DNA from: Nitrospirota bacterium
Lineage (GTDB): Bacteria; Nitrospirota; Thermodesulfovibrionia; Thermodesulfovibrionales; UBA1546
Direction of reading: 5' to 3'
NCBI GenBank assembly: GCA_016208915.1
Contig: JACQXE010000027.1
Span: 1 to 41,227 of the forward strand
Length of the DNA: 41,227 nt
This document shows positions 20,886-30,196 of this stretch, one piece after another. The position numbers and the translations under genes are program-made. A model generated the notes under the pieces. The model had not been told where the DNA came from. It did no database searches and saw only the letters and a program-made list of their open reading frames with translations. How positions within the stretch are numbered: the stretch's first letter is position 1; the number at the start of each line of letters is the position of its first letter.

Positions 20886-21551
20886 ATGGAAAGAATTAAC
20901 TTGAAGATAGACGATTATGACAAATGGTTTGATTCCACTGAGGGCAAAGCGTTTTTTCAATCAGAGGCAGCTGCAGTAAGGCTTCTCATGAAAGGCCTCA
21001 AACCTCCGTTTCTTGAAATCGGCGTTGGGACAGGGAGGTTTGCAAGAGAATTAGAGATAGATTTCGGAATAGATCCATCAGTCAAAATGCTCAGTATGGC
21101 TATGACCCGAGGCATCAAGACAAAAAACGCTGAAGGTGAGTCGCTGCCCTTTCCGGATAACTCCTTCGGCGTCGTATTCATTTTTTTTACTCTCTGCTTT
21201 GTAAGAGACCCTGAAAAAGTTTTAGCTGAATCGAAGAGGGTTCTGAAACCGGACGGCGGATTGATCATAGGCTTCATTAACCGTGAAAGCACTTGGGGAG
21301 AACTTTATCTCAAGAAGAAGTCCGAAGGACATCCGATTTATAAATATGCAAGATTTTTTAGTGAGGGAGAAATTTCGGGACTGCTCAAAAAGACAGGTTT
21401 TAGCGCAGAAGCTTATTCGTCTACTCTTCGCCGGAAGCCGTCTGATACGCCGTTAGAAGAGTCCGCGCATTCGGGCTTATCAGAAGAGGCAGGGTTTATC
21501 TGTATTCTTGCAAGAAACTGTGGTTCATCTGGAGCAAGTGATGAACAATAA
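20886..21551 (+). CDS. Class I SAM-dependent methyltransferase
   Basis: About 221 residues. Motif I is LEIGVGTGRF at residues 43-52, followed by the acidic FGIDPSVKML, the LPFPDNSFGVVF post-motif and ESKRVLKPDGGLIIGF. These define a UbiE/BioC-type small-molecule methyltransferase. A TTG at 20880 and the ATG at 20886 are both in frame, and I prefer ATG. It lies between the LolA-like and beta-barrel genes and overlaps the latter by 11 bases, so it may act on the compound handled by that transport set. Substrate unknown. Confidence 0.75.
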   Translation: MERINLKIDDYDKWFDSTEGKAFFQSEAAAVRLLMKGLKPPFLEIGVGTGRFARELEIDFGIDPSVKMLSMAMTRGIKTKNAEGESLPFPDNSFGVVFIFFTLCFVRDPEKVLAESKRVLKPDGGLIIGFINRESTWGELYLKKKSEGHPIYKYARFFSEGEISGLLKKTGFSAEAYSSTLRRKPSDTPLEESAHSGLSEEAGFICILARNCGSSGASDEQ

Positions 21552-22791
21552 CCTGAAATTACTTATCTTTTTCCTAATAACTCTGTTTTTGTTTTCCCCT
21601 GCTTCTGCGGCTGACATCTCATTGCATGGTTTTTTCCAAGGCAACTATGCCTCCGATATCTCTTCCTCAAATCCGTCCGGCGGCGACTTCAAGTGGGCCG
21701 GAGAAAGGGTTCAGCTAAAGCTTGAAGCCTCGAAGGACCCTTTTCGCCTTTTTCTCAAGCCCGATGCCTTTTATGATCATATCGACAGGAAGACTGAACT
21801 TGAATTGCGGGAGGGGTATATTGACTATACTGCATCGACCTGGGACATACGGGCTGGGAGGCAGATTCTTACATGGGGACTCGGTGATTTGATCTTTATC
21901 AATGATGTATTTCCGAAGGACTACGAGGCGTTTTTTTCAGGAAGGCCACTTGAGTACCTCAAAAAGGGTGTCGACGGTGTAAAGATCGGAGCTTATCCCG
22001 GTTTTGCCTCTATTGAGCTTGTTGCTATCCAGTTTTTTGAGCCGAACAACTTCCCTGACTCAAAAAGATTTTGGATGTTTGATCCAATGCCGTTTATAAC
22101 GGATCGTGAAAAGAAGGAGCCTGCTGTAAATCTAAAAAACACGGAAGTAGCGATTCGGGCATATCGTGAGATTGCCGGCTTTGATGCGTCCCTGTATTTT
22201 TATCGTGGTTTTTTCCGTCAGCCCTCAATGATGTCTGACAATCCGATAATGCCGGCAAAGCTTACCCTTTTCTATCCCAAGCTTTTTGTCTATGGCACAA
22301 GCCTTCAGGGAAGAGCGCTTGATGGGGGGGTCCTGAGCCTTGAGGCGGGATATTATGATTCGAGAGAAGACAGAAGCGGTGCAAACCCTATGATACCGAA
22401 TTCTCAGACAAGAGTCCTGATTGGGCATCAAAGACAGATCTGGGAAGATTTCACCATCGGACTGCAATATTACGGTGAATATATGCATGATTATTCTGCT
22501 TATGTAAAAAATCTGCCCTCAGGATTTCCAAAGGAAAAGAGATTGCATGATCTTGCATCTGTCCGTCTGACGCAGTTTCTGATCCATCAGACTCTTAGAC
22601 TCTCCTTTTTCTCTTTCTGGAGCCCTTCAGACAGCGATTATTTATTGAATCCCGAAATAAAATATAACTTCTCAGACCACGTCTGGGCAGCAATAGGCGG
22701 GAATATCTTCGGCGGCGGTGAAGAGCGGAACCAGTTTGGGCAGTTGGATAAGAACGATAACGTTTATCTTCAAGTGAGATATGAATTCTGA
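21541..22791 (+). CDS. Outer-membrane beta-barrel protein (DUF1302-like porin)
   Basis: 416 residues from ATG 21541. A signal peptide (NNNLKLLIFFLITLFLFSPA, cleaved after ASA) is followed by ISLHGFFQGNYASD and alternating strands to the C-terminal VYLQVRYEF, whose last Phe is the usual sorting signal. The segment LRAGRQ-type (WDIRAGRQILTWGLGD) and the DUF1302-like FFSGRPLEYLKKGVDGVKI region are visible. A longer frame from 21508 would block the signal peptide. Together with the RND protein and LolA-like protein it would complete an envelope-spanning path. Confidence 0.75.
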   Translation: MNNNLKLLIFFLITLFLFSPASAADISLHGFFQGNYASDISSSNPSGGDFKWAGERVQLKLEASKDPFRLFLKPDAFYDHIDRKTELELREGYIDYTASTWDIRAGRQILTWGLGDLIFINDVFPKDYEAFFSGRPLEYLKKGVDGVKIGAYPGFASIELVAIQFFEPNNFPDSKRFWMFDPMPFITDREKKEPAVNLKNTEVAIRAYREIAGFDASLYFYRGFFRQPSMMSDNPIMPAKLTLFYPKLFVYGTSLQGRALDGGVLSLEAGYYDSREDRSGANPMIPNSQTRVLIGHQRQIWEDFTIGLQYYGEYMHDYSAYVKNLPSGFPKEKRLHDLASVRLTQFLIHQTLRLSFFSFWSPSDSDYLLNPEIKYNFSDHVWAAIGGNIFGGGEERNQFGQLDKNDNVYLQVRYEF

Positions 22792-22874
22792 TGGCCTCTT
22801 CCATTTTTTCTCGCCGCTATACTATAATAATTCGCTTGTTTTATTTAAAAATTCTATGAGAATATTTCACAGAT

Positions 22875-23297
22875 ATGCTTGTTGGTTATAACAATAACAT
22901 AACCTACAAGGGGAAGGGTTACCATGTGCAGACAGAGGATAGCGGGTTGAAGAATCCGATTATAGTCACCCTTTTGTTTTATAAAGGCACGATACTTGCT
23001 TCCAAAAAAATAAACTATTCCCACCTGATTGATAAGCCTGATGTCCAGAAAAACGTGAGAGAAATGATGAAGGAACAGCATAAGACAATGCTAAAGGAAT
23101 TGATTGCAGGAAAACACACATCTGTTGCTGAGGCGGAAACTAATCTCCGGCAAAAAGAGGAGTGCAGACCAACAATAGAAAGCGCTGTCACAACGGATTC
23201 TGTTAAACAACCTGTTATAGGGAAAAAGAAAGACATAAAAAAAACCCTTGACGATATACTTCTGGATTATATAATGGAAAGGGAAAAGAAAATATGA
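22875..23297 (+). CDS. Conserved protein of unknown function
   Basis: A 140-residue protein. The N-terminal half (NNNITYKGKGYHVQTEDSGL, then VTLLFYKGTILASKKINY) is a compact beta-rich domain. The second half is charged and probably helical, with Lys-rich end. No signal peptide. Its stop overlaps the start of the transketolase gene by 4 bases, so it is the first gene of that operon. There is no clear ribosome site before its ATG. Function unknown. Confidence 0.65.
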   Translation: MLVGYNNNITYKGKGYHVQTEDSGLKNPIIVTLLFYKGTILASKKINYSHLIDKPDVQKNVREMMKEQHKTMLKELIAGKHTSVAEAETNLRQKEECRPTIESAVTTDSVKQPVIGKKKDIKKTLDDILLDYIMEREKKI

Positions 23298-24139
23298 GTC
23301 AGACTGCTGCTTCCAGAGATATAGGGTTTCTTAAAAAACAGGCGAATATAGTGAGGATCGATATTCTGAAAATGCTTGCAGAGGCAGGCTCAGGCCATAC
23401 AGGCGGTTCGCTCTCAGCAGCGGACATAGTAACAGCTTTATATTTTTACAAGATGAGGCACAATCCAAAAGACCCTGCATGGAAAGACAGGGACAGGTTT
23501 ATCCTTTCAAAAGGCCATGCAGCGCCTCTTCTTTATGCTGTTCTTGCTATTTCAGGATATTTTGATAAGTCATTGCTTATGACATTGCGCAAAATAGGAA
23601 GCCCGTTGCAGGGACATCCTTGTTCAAAGCTTCTTCCAGGAGTAGAGGTATCAACTGGTTCTTTGGGACAGGGGCTGTCTGTTGCAAACGGCATTGCAAT
23701 AGGATTGAATATGAGCGGAATTAACTCTCGCGTTTATTGCATGTTAGGAGATGGCGAGACTCAGGAGGGGCAAGTATGGGAAGCTGCTATGACAGCATCG
23801 CATTACAGGCTCGATAATCTGTGTGCAATTATTGACAATAACGGTCTTCAGATAGACGGACCTTGCTGTGATGTAATGGGATTAGAACCTATTGTAAAGA
23901 AATGGGAGGCTTTTGGCTGGCATGTAATAGATATTGACGGACATGATATGAAATCTATTCTAAATGCCCTTGACGAAGCTGAGAAAGTAAAGGGCAAGCC
24001 TACTATGATAGTAGCAAGAACAGTCAAAGGGAAAGGCGTTTCTTTTTTTGAGGGCAAAGTTAAATATCATGGCTTGGCTCCAACGCAGGAAGAACTCGAA
24101 AGGGCATTAATGGAACTTGAGGACATAGACAATGGGTGA
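23294..24139 (+). CDS. Transketolase, N-terminal (thiamine-binding) subunit
   Basis: A 281-residue split transketolase subunit. The start IDILKMLAEAGSGHTGGSLS, SKGHAAPLLYA, STGSLGQGLS and the thiamine-diphosphate motif GDGETQEGQVWEAAM...IDNNGLQ are complete. It transfers two-carbon ketol units in the pentose phosphate pathway, forming an active heterotetramer with the subunit encoded next. The two genes overlap by 8 bases. Two-gene transketolases are common in anaerobes and archaea. Confidence 0.92.
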   Translation: MSQTAASRDIGFLKKQANIVRIDILKMLAEAGSGHTGGSLSAADIVTALYFYKMRHNPKDPAWKDRDRFILSKGHAAPLLYAVLAISGYFDKSLLMTLRKIGSPLQGHPCSKLLPGVEVSTGSLGQGLSVANGIAIGLNMSGINSRVYCMLGDGETQEGQVWEAAMTASHYRLDNLCAIIDNNGLQIDGPCCDVMGLEPIVKKWEAFGWHVIDIDGHDMKSILNALDEAEKVKGKPTMIVARTVKGKGVSFFEGKVKYHGLAPTQEELERALMELEDIDNG

Positions 24140-25157
24140 AAAAATACAGAAATCAAAAATCAAAAGTCAAAAATTAGCACCCCCCCATAATCCCCCCCTT
24201 AGTAAGGGGGGGAGCGGAGGGGGGGTGGCAACAAGAGATGCATACGGAGAAGCGCTGCTCGAACTCGGCAGGAAAAGGGAAGACGTGGTTGTTCTTGATG
24301 CAGACCTCTCTGCTTCTACAAAGACAGGCACTTTTGCCAAGGCATTTCCAGAAAGGTTTTTCAATATAGGCGTCTCAGAACAGGATTTAATAGGCACAGC
24401 AAGCGGTCTTTCGCTTGCTGGAAAGCTTCCTTTTGCATCTACATTCGCTGTATTTGAGACAGGCAGGGCTTGGGAACAGATAAGACAGACAATCTCATAT
24501 TCGAACCTGAATGTTAAGCTTGTTGCAACTCACAGCGGCATAACAGTTGCCGAAGACGGCGCATCGCATCAGGCAGTAGAGGACATAGCACTTATGAGAG
24601 TGCTGCCGAATATGACTGTGATTGTGCCTGCAGACGGCATAGAGACAAAGCAGGTTATTTCGGCGATATCAGAACACTATGGTCCTGTATATGTTCGTCT
24701 TGGCAGGTCTAAGGTGCCGGTTGTTATGCCCGAGGACTACAGATTCAGCATAGGCAAGGCTTATACATTTCATATAGGTAAAGATGTAAATATCATAGCC
24801 GCAGGCATAATGGTCAGTGTGGCTTTAAAGGCAATGTCGATTCTTAAAGACAGAGGGATAGATGCAGGCGTGATAAATATGTCAAGCGTAAAACCTCTGG
24901 ATAATGATACAGTGCTTGAGGCTGCAAAGGTTTCGAGGCTTATTGTAACAGCAGAAGAACATTCAGTTATCGGCGGGCTTGGAGGCGCAGTGTGTGAATT
25001 TTTGGCAGAGGAATATCCTGTACCTGTGAAAAGGATAGGGCTCAGGGATACATTTGGATGCTCAGGCCCCTCTGATGAACTGATGAAGTTGTACGGCTTA
25101 ACACCAGAAAACATTGTACAGGTTGTTGAGGAGTCTTTGTTGGGCAGACAGAAATGA
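24132..25157 (+). CDS. Transketolase, C-terminal (pyrimidine-binding) subunit
   Basis: 341 residues. TRDAYGEALLELG, VVLDADLSASTKT, FNIGVSEQDLIGTASGLSLAG (with the activating Glu), FATFAVFE-type segment and the C-terminal EEHSVIGGLGGAV are diagnostic. The first 32 residues are unusual. They are encoded by a simple repeat (AAATCAAAAATCAAAAGTC) and a C/G-rich palindrome (CCCCCCTTAGTAAGGGGGG) and read IQKSKIKSQKLAPPHNPPL, a repeat-derived extension absent from the family. It forms the enzyme with the preceding subunit. The stop overlaps ftsE by 4 bases. Confidence 0.92.
   Translation: MGEKIQKSKIKSQKLAPPHNPPLSKGGSGGGVATRDAYGEALLELGRKREDVVVLDADLSASTKTGTFAKAFPERFFNIGVSEQDLIGTASGLSLAGKLPFASTFAVFETGRAWEQIRQTISYSNLNVKLVATHSGITVAEDGASHQAVEDIALMRVLPNMTVIVPADGIETKQVISAISEHYGPVYVRLGRSKVPVVMPEDYRFSIGKAYTFHIGKDVNIIAAGIMVSVALKAMSILKDRGIDAGVINMSSVKPLDNDTVLEAAKVSRLIVTAEEHSVIGGLGGAVCEFLAEEYPVPVKRIGLRDTFGCSGPSDELMKLYGLTPENIVQVVEESLLGRQK
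24145..24227. repeat. Repeat insertion in the transketolase C subunit start
   Basis: An A-rich AAATCAAAA-type simple repeat is followed by CCCCCCATAATCCCCCC and the palindrome CCCCTTAGTAAGGGGGG. It is translated in frame. The same C/G palindrome class appears in cobT (33470-33510) and cobC (35297-35345). Confidence 0.7.
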
Positions 25158-25816
25158 TACATTTTAACGATGTTTCAAAGTTTTATGAAAATAATGCCGC
25201 ACTGAGGAATGTAACCTTTTCTATCGAAAAGGGCGAGATGGCATTTGTGACAGGACCGAGCGGTTCAGGAAAGTCAACCCTTCTTAAGATAATCTATTTC
25301 TCTGAAAAACCTGATCAGGGAAGTGTAAACATAGCTGGATGGGAACTCAGCAAGCTCAAGGAGTCAAGCATTCCCTTTTTGAGAAGGAATATAGGAGTGG
25401 TATTTCAGGACTTCAGACTCCTTGATAACAGAAATGTTTTTGACAATGTTGCAATGACCCTGAGGATACGCGGGATTGATGAAGAGGAGGTTAAAGACAG
25501 GGTCATGGATGCGCTGAAGATAGTGAATCTGAGGCATAAGTCTGACAGTTTTCCGAGAATGCTTTCAGGCGGAGAACAGCAGAGGATTGTTATTGCGAGG
25601 GCAATAGTAGGAGAACCAACAATACTCCTTGCTGATGAGCCGACAGGCAATCTTGATGCTGATACTGCAGCAGGAATCGCACGTATGTTCAAGGATATAA
25701 ATGCCAAGGGTACAACAGTGTTCGTTGCTACTCACAATAAAGAGCTTTACAGGAATACAGGCAGAAGGATTTTAAGGCTTGACAGCGGCAACCTTGCCGG
25801 AGAGGAGTTAAGCTGA
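25154..25816 (+). CDS. ftsE: Cell-division ATP-binding protein FtsE
   Basis: A 220-residue ABC ATPase: Walker A GPSGSGKST (34-42), Q-loop VVFQDF, signature LSGGEQQR (137-144), Walker B ILLADE (157-162) and the switch His in VATHN. The RNVFDNVAMTLRIRG and DEPTGNLD segments and length identify FtsE. With FtsX it transmits ATP-driven conformational change across the inner membrane to a peptidoglycan-hydrolase activator. It overlaps ftsX by one base. Confidence 0.93.
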   Translation: MIHFNDVSKFYENNAALRNVTFSIEKGEMAFVTGPSGSGKSTLLKIIYFSEKPDQGSVNIAGWELSKLKESSIPFLRRNIGVVFQDFRLLDNRNVFDNVAMTLRIRGIDEEEVKDRVMDALKIVNLRHKSDSFPRMLSGGEQQRIVIARAIVGEPTILLADEPTGNLDADTAAGIARMFKDINAKGTTVFVATHNKELYRNTGRRILRLDSGNLAGEELS

Positions 25817-26694
25817 TGTATCTCTTGTACTCATTAAGACTTGCGATACAAAGTCTCTGGCGTGAAAAATGGATAAATGTCCTTTCTGTTCTTACAATAG
25901 CTGCAGGGCTTTTTATGATTGCACTTACATTTTTTGGCGTTTATAACATAGACCTTGCAACCAAAAAGCTTCCTGAGAGGTTCTCGGTGATGCTCTATCT
26001 GAACGACGGACTGCAGGAACAGGAAATAGACGGCATTGTCACTGCTCTGAAAAAGAACAGTTCGATTGAAATGGTGCGTTTTATATCAAAGAATAAGGCG
26101 ATGGAGGAACTCAGAACAGTGCTGAAGAATGCGGATTATGTTCTTGAGGGCATTGATGAAAACCCTCTGCCTGCCTCCATAGAGGTAAAACTTAAACAGG
26201 CTTTAGTCAGTGTTTCAGGTGTAAAAAACCTTGCCTCTGATTTCAGAAAGATAAAAGGCATAGAAGAGGTCGAATACGGGGAACAGTTTCTCCATTCGAT
26301 ATATTCTATAAAAACAGGCGCAAATACAATCAGTCTGCTCCTGATTGTGATAATGTCCGCAGGAGTCATATTTGTATGCTACAGCACAGTAAAGATTGTC
26401 TTCTACCGCAGAAAGGATGAGATAGAGACATTCAAACTGTTAGGCGCTACGAGGGGATTCATAAGGGCGCCTTTTGTTATTGAAGGCGGGATACTCGGTG
26501 TTGGCGGAGGTGTGACAGCTATGGCCGGCGCGCTCGTTTTTAACTATTTCCTGCTTCATAAGCTTGCTGCCACAATGCCTGTGTTTAAGATTATTGTATT
26601 TCCATCTGAGATTTTTGTCTCCCTGCCTCTTGTAGGGTTTATGCTCGGTATACTCGGAACCTTAATAGCACTCGGAAGAATAAGGTTTTATTAA
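25816..26694 (+). CDS. ftsX: Cell-division membrane protein FtsX
   Basis: 292 residues with four membrane segments: one near residues 20-40, then three after residue 170. The large periplasmic loop between the first two (LPERFSVMLYLNDGLQEQEI) is the part that contacts the EnvC-like coiled coil. The FKLLGATRGFIRAPF cytoplasmic loop is the FtsE coupling segment. Standard length. One base separates it from the next gene. Confidence 0.92.
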   Translation: MYLLYSLRLAIQSLWREKWINVLSVLTIAAGLFMIALTFFGVYNIDLATKKLPERFSVMLYLNDGLQEQEIDGIVTALKKNSSIEMVRFISKNKAMEELRTVLKNADYVLEGIDENPLPASIEVKLKQALVSVSGVKNLASDFRKIKGIEEVEYGEQFLHSIYSIKTGANTISLLLIVIMSAGVIFVCYSTVKIVFYRRKDEIETFKLLGATRGFIRAPFVIEGGILGVGGGVTAMAGALVFNYFLLHKLAATMPVFKIIVFPSEIFVSLPLVGFMLGILGTLIALGRIRFY

Positions 26695-26695
26695 T

Positions 26696-27841
26696 ATGCT
26701 TTTGCGTTTTCTGCTTGTAATTCTTTTGTTTATGCCTGTTATTGCTGTTGCCAAAGACAATAAAACCGGAGTTGAAGCTCAGCAGGAAGAGTATAAAAAG
26801 CTTCAGAAAGAGATGGATCTCCAGAGGGGAAAGATAGAAAAGACAAAAAAGGCCGAGCATTCTATCCTTGAAGAAATGGACAGGACCAACAGGGACCTGA
26901 GCCGTATCAAGACTGAGCTAAGGAAATCGAGAGCTAAGCTCAGGGCAACAGAGAACGAGATAGATAAGGTTGAGAAAGAGATGTCAGAAAACAGGGCAAA
27001 GCTTACAAAGCAGACTGCATGGCTCAAGAGAAAACTGCGAATTATGCAGAGACACGGCTATTCAGGCGACATTATAATGCTGCTTTCCACATCTGATGAC
27101 ATGGCGCAATTAATGAGAAGGTGGCGCTATATAAAGGAATTAACCCTTTATGACTATAAAATGCAGGAAGGATACAAAACAATTATCAATAGTCTTACCG
27201 TACAAGAAAATCATTTGAAGTTGCTTCACGCAGACCTGAAAAGGGATGAGGAGACAATAAGAACAAATGAGAGGATGATGTCAGAGAAGAAAAAGAGCAA
27301 GCAGCAGCTGCTATCTTCAGTGAGAAAAGAAAAATCTTCCTACGAGAAGATGCTGAAAGAATTAAAAGAGGCTTCTGAGAGGCTCATGGAGATAATAAGG
27401 CGTTCAGAAGAGACTGATACATATGCTGCCAAAGGATTTCATGATCTTAAGGGGAGGCTCCCATGGCCGGTCAATGGAAAAATTGCAGTAGCATACGGTG
27501 TACAGAAGGACCCCCAGTTTAATACCCCTGTGTTCAGGAACGGCATTCATATAAAGGCAGAGGATAACTCATTGGCAAAGGCGGTTTATGGCGGCAAGAT
27601 TGTGTTTGCAGAGTGGTTCAAGGGCTACGGACAGCTTGTAATAATCAACCACGGGGAAGGATATCATACCTTATATGCAAATTTATCCGAGATTTTTTAT
27701 CCGGTTGGAGATATAATAAAAAGAGAGCAGGCCGTTGGAAGAGTAGGGGAATCAGGAACGATAAATGCTCCTGGCCTTTATTTCGAGGTAAGGTATAAAG
27801 GCAAACCGCTTGATCCGACCCAATGGTTAAAAAAAAGATAA
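26696..27841 (+). CDS. EnvC-like murein hydrolase activator
   Basis: 381 residues: signal peptide (LLRFLLVILLFMPVIAVA), a long coiled coil (about 25-240) and a C-terminal LytM/M23 domain. The metal site is degenerate. GIHIKAE replaces HxGxDI and GLYFEVR replaces the HLHFE-type motif, although HTLYANLS keeps one His. This loss is characteristic of EnvC, which activates amidases instead of cutting peptidoglycan. Placement directly behind ftsEX fits a FtsEX-EnvC complex. Confidence 0.88.
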   Translation: MLLRFLLVILLFMPVIAVAKDNKTGVEAQQEEYKKLQKEMDLQRGKIEKTKKAEHSILEEMDRTNRDLSRIKTELRKSRAKLRATENEIDKVEKEMSENRAKLTKQTAWLKRKLRIMQRHGYSGDIIMLLSTSDDMAQLMRRWRYIKELTLYDYKMQEGYKTIINSLTVQENHLKLLHADLKRDEETIRTNERMMSEKKKSKQQLLSSVRKEKSSYEKMLKELKEASERLMEIIRRSEETDTYAAKGFHDLKGRLPWPVNGKIAVAYGVQKDPQFNTPVFRNGIHIKAEDNSLAKAVYGGKIVFAEWFKGYGQLVIINHGEGYHTLYANLSEIFYPVGDIIKREQAVGRVGESGTINAPGLYFEVRYKGKPLDPTQWLKKR

Positions 27842-27892
27842 AGTCTTCCCTATACCTGCAAAGAGGGAATAGATCCGGAGGTCAGGAACAGA

Positions 27893-29224
27893 ATGAAAAC
27901 GTATAAGAAGTTGGTTTTAATATGGGTTCTTATACTCACAGCCACGATAAGCGGAATCTTTATTGGCAGACTTTCAGCCGGCAGTGTAAGCGCTGAAGGA
28001 GAGGTTTATGAGCATCTGAAGGTTTTTACCGAGGTGCTCACTTTGGTTAAGAAAAACTATGTGGAAGACGTAAAGATGAAAGACATGATTTACGGCGCCA
28101 TCAAAGGCATGCTTAATTCCCTTGACCCCCATTCAGGTTTTATGCCGCCGGATGCATATAAGGAGATGCAGGTTGACACAAAGGGAGAGTTTGGGGGCAT
28201 TGGGATACAGATAGGACTAAAAGACGGGTTTCTAACTGTCATAGCGCCTATAGAAGATACGCCGGCTTACAGCGCAGGGATAAAGGCAGGCGACAAGATA
28301 ATAAAGATTAACAATGAGATTACAAAAGACATGGGGCTGCACGATGCAGTAAATAAGATGCGCGGGCAGAAAGGAACTTCTGTAACAATTACGATAATGC
28401 GTGAGGGGTGGAAGGATGTAAAGGATTTTACAATTGTCAGGGAGATAATTAAGGTGAAAAGTGTGAAGTATAAGGTGATGGAGGATGGCATCGGATATGT
28501 AAAGATCAATCAGTTCCAGGAAAAGACGTCATCTGACCTTGAGGTTGCCCTGTCTTCACTCGCAAAAGAGCAGCTAACCGCTCTGATCCTTGACCTCAGA
28601 AACAATCCTGGCGGGCTACTGAACAGCGCTGTCGAGGTTTCGAGCCAGTTTATACCGGCTGGGAAGATTGTCGTCTCCATAAAAGGAAGGGCAGAAGAGA
28701 AAAAGGAATATCTTACCGAGATTGAGAAAGATACAAAACTTACTGAAAATGACATAAGGCTTTTTAACTCCATACCCATGATTGTGCTCGTTAATCAGGG
28801 AAGTGCGAGTGCATCTGAGATTGTTGCAGGTGCTATTAAAGATTGGAGCAGGGCGGTGATACTTGGAGTGCAGACATTTGGGAAGGGCTCTGTTCAGAGC
28901 GTTATCCCTCTTAGCGACGGCTCAGGATTGAGACTTACAACTGCACGGTACTATACCCCAAAAGGTATATCAATACAGTCAAAAGGCATAACTCCTGATA
29001 TCGTTGTCAAGATTGCGCCTAAAAACGGTTCAAAAAGTCATCCTGTTTTAAGGGAAAAAGACCTCGAAAGACATCTGAAGAACGACGAGGCAGAAGAAAA
29101 ACCGAAAGAACCTGAGGAACTGGCGCCTGTTGAGGTCAGCGGAGATGACGATGTGCAGCTTCAGAAAGCGATAGATCTCCTGAAAACATGGAAGGTATTC
29201 AAGGAGCTGCCAAAGGCATCATAA
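27893..29224 (+). CDS. ctpA: C-terminal processing protease (S41, CtpA family)
   Basis: 443 residues: N-terminal signal anchor, PDZ domain (about 95-170, GGIGIQIGLKDGFLTVIAPI), and S41 protease core with catalytic Ser306 (GSASASEI) and Lys331 (QTFGKGSVQ), 25 residues apart as expected. It degrades or matures periplasmic proteins, often peptidoglycan hydrolases. The location behind the EnvC-like gene is common. Start ATG at 27893. A short gap of 51 bases separates it from the previous gene. Confidence 0.92.
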   Translation: MKTYKKLVLIWVLILTATISGIFIGRLSAGSVSAEGEVYEHLKVFTEVLTLVKKNYVEDVKMKDMIYGAIKGMLNSLDPHSGFMPPDAYKEMQVDTKGEFGGIGIQIGLKDGFLTVIAPIEDTPAYSAGIKAGDKIIKINNEITKDMGLHDAVNKMRGQKGTSVTITIMREGWKDVKDFTIVREIIKVKSVKYKVMEDGIGYVKINQFQEKTSSDLEVALSSLAKEQLTALILDLRNNPGGLLNSAVEVSSQFIPAGKIVVSIKGRAEEKKEYLTEIEKDTKLTENDIRLFNSIPMIVLVNQGSASASEIVAGAIKDWSRAVILGVQTFGKGSVQSVIPLSDGSGLRLTTARYYTPKGISIQSKGITPDIVVKIAPKNGSKSHPVLREKDLERHLKNDEAEEKPKEPEELAPVEVSGDDDVQLQKAIDLLKTWKVFKELPKAS

Positions 29225-29228
29225 TAAA

Positions 29229-29320
29229 GACAGTGAACAGTCAATAGTGAACAGTGAATAGCAAAAATCTGTAATTTTCTGTTTTAAACTATTCACTATG
29301 TACTTTTCACTATTTACTAT
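29229..29320. repeat. AGTGAACAGTGAATAG simple-repeat inverted pair
   Basis: Units AGTGAACAGTCAATAGTGAACAG on the left and CTATTCACT...CACTATTTACTAT on the right are complementary and can fold into a long hairpin. The right part ends 6 bases before the next ATG and leaves no ribosome site. The same word family appears at 32062-32090, 35930-35970, 37800-37840, 38272-38305 and 40100-40140. Confidence 0.65.
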
Positions 29321-29326
29321 TTTTGA

Positions 29327-30001
29327 ATGTCCAGAATCATTTTTGATATAGAGACAACAGGCAAAGACTTTGGTTCCCTCGACAAGAACACACAGGATTA
29401 TCTTCTCAGATGGACGGAGACAGAAGAAGATATAAAGGATGTTAAAGAAAGCCTGTCTTTTTATCCCCTCACAGGTGAGATAATTACCATTGGCCTTTTA
29501 AATCCTGAGACAGATAAGGGCGCTGTTTACTTTCAGGCGCCTGAATCAGGCGGTTCTGCATTCGAAGAAGATGGGATAAAGTTTGAGACCGGAACTGAAA
29601 AAGAGATACTCGAAAAGTTCTGGAATACAGTAAAAAGCTATACACAGTTTATCACATTTAATGGAAGGGGATTCGACTGCCCTTTCATACTTATTCGTTC
29701 TGCTGTGCATAAGATAAAGCCGTCAAAAGACCTTATGCCAAACAGATATAACGGCCCTCACATAGACTTATTAGACCAGCTTACCTTTTATGGGGCGTCA
29801 AGGCGCAGATTCAGTCTCGACATGTGGTGCAAGACCTTTGGAATAAAAAGCCCTAAAGAAGACGGAATAACAGGATATGAAATTAAAGACCTTTTTTTAA
29901 ATAAGAGATATGTTGATATTGCAAAATATTGTCTTGGAGACATTAGGGCAACAAAAGAACTCCTCTACTGCTGGGAAAACTACATAAAATTTAATTCCTG
30001 A
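29327..30001 (+). CDS. 3'-5' exonuclease, PolB-exonuclease-like (DEDD)
   Basis: A 224-residue RNase H-like fold protein. Exo I is IIFDIETTG (Asp7, Glu9), exo II TFNGRGFDCPFILIRSA, and exo III ends in YCLGDIRATKELL with the final Asp. The YGASRRRFSLDMWCKTFGI segment is typical of the predicted PolB-like exonuclease family found as stand-alone genes. It probably trims DNA 3' ends in repair. It is preceded directly by simple repeats and lacks a ribosome site, so the start may be weak. Confidence 0.8.
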   Translation: MSRIIFDIETTGKDFGSLDKNTQDYLLRWTETEEDIKDVKESLSFYPLTGEIITIGLLNPETDKGAVYFQAPESGGSAFEEDGIKFETGTEKEILEKFWNTVKSYTQFITFNGRGFDCPFILIRSAVHKIKPSKDLMPNRYNGPHIDLLDQLTFYGASRRRFSLDMWCKTFGIKSPKEDGITGYEIKDLFLNKRYVDIAKYCLGDIRATKELLYCWENYIKFNS

Positions 30002-30196
30002 TAAACTATTTTAAATGCGCAGGGAACAAATAATTTTTGCTCTTATATTTGCTTACTGCGCCGCAAAATTCTGATTATACATCTCGCTTCCGTTCACAGT
30101 CACACTCCTCACATTAGGAGTAAATGAAAAATAGGTTGAAGGCTGTAATCTATGAAAGAAATTGAAACAAGTCCAAGCAATAATGTATCATTTTAA

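Noticed and set aside
30018-30066. Third copy of the palindromic element (GCGCAGGGAACAAATAATTTTTGCTC)
   Set aside because: The left part is similar to copy 2, but no matching right end or complementary arm is found, so it could be chance.
30002-30196. Small frames (14 codons at 30152-30196 and 13 codons at about 30124) before the UROD/MetE-like gene
   Set aside because: Very short and unsupported. One ends just before the ATG of the gene but has no ribosome site. The ACTCCT/AGGAGT hairpin at 30104-30121 lacks a T-run.
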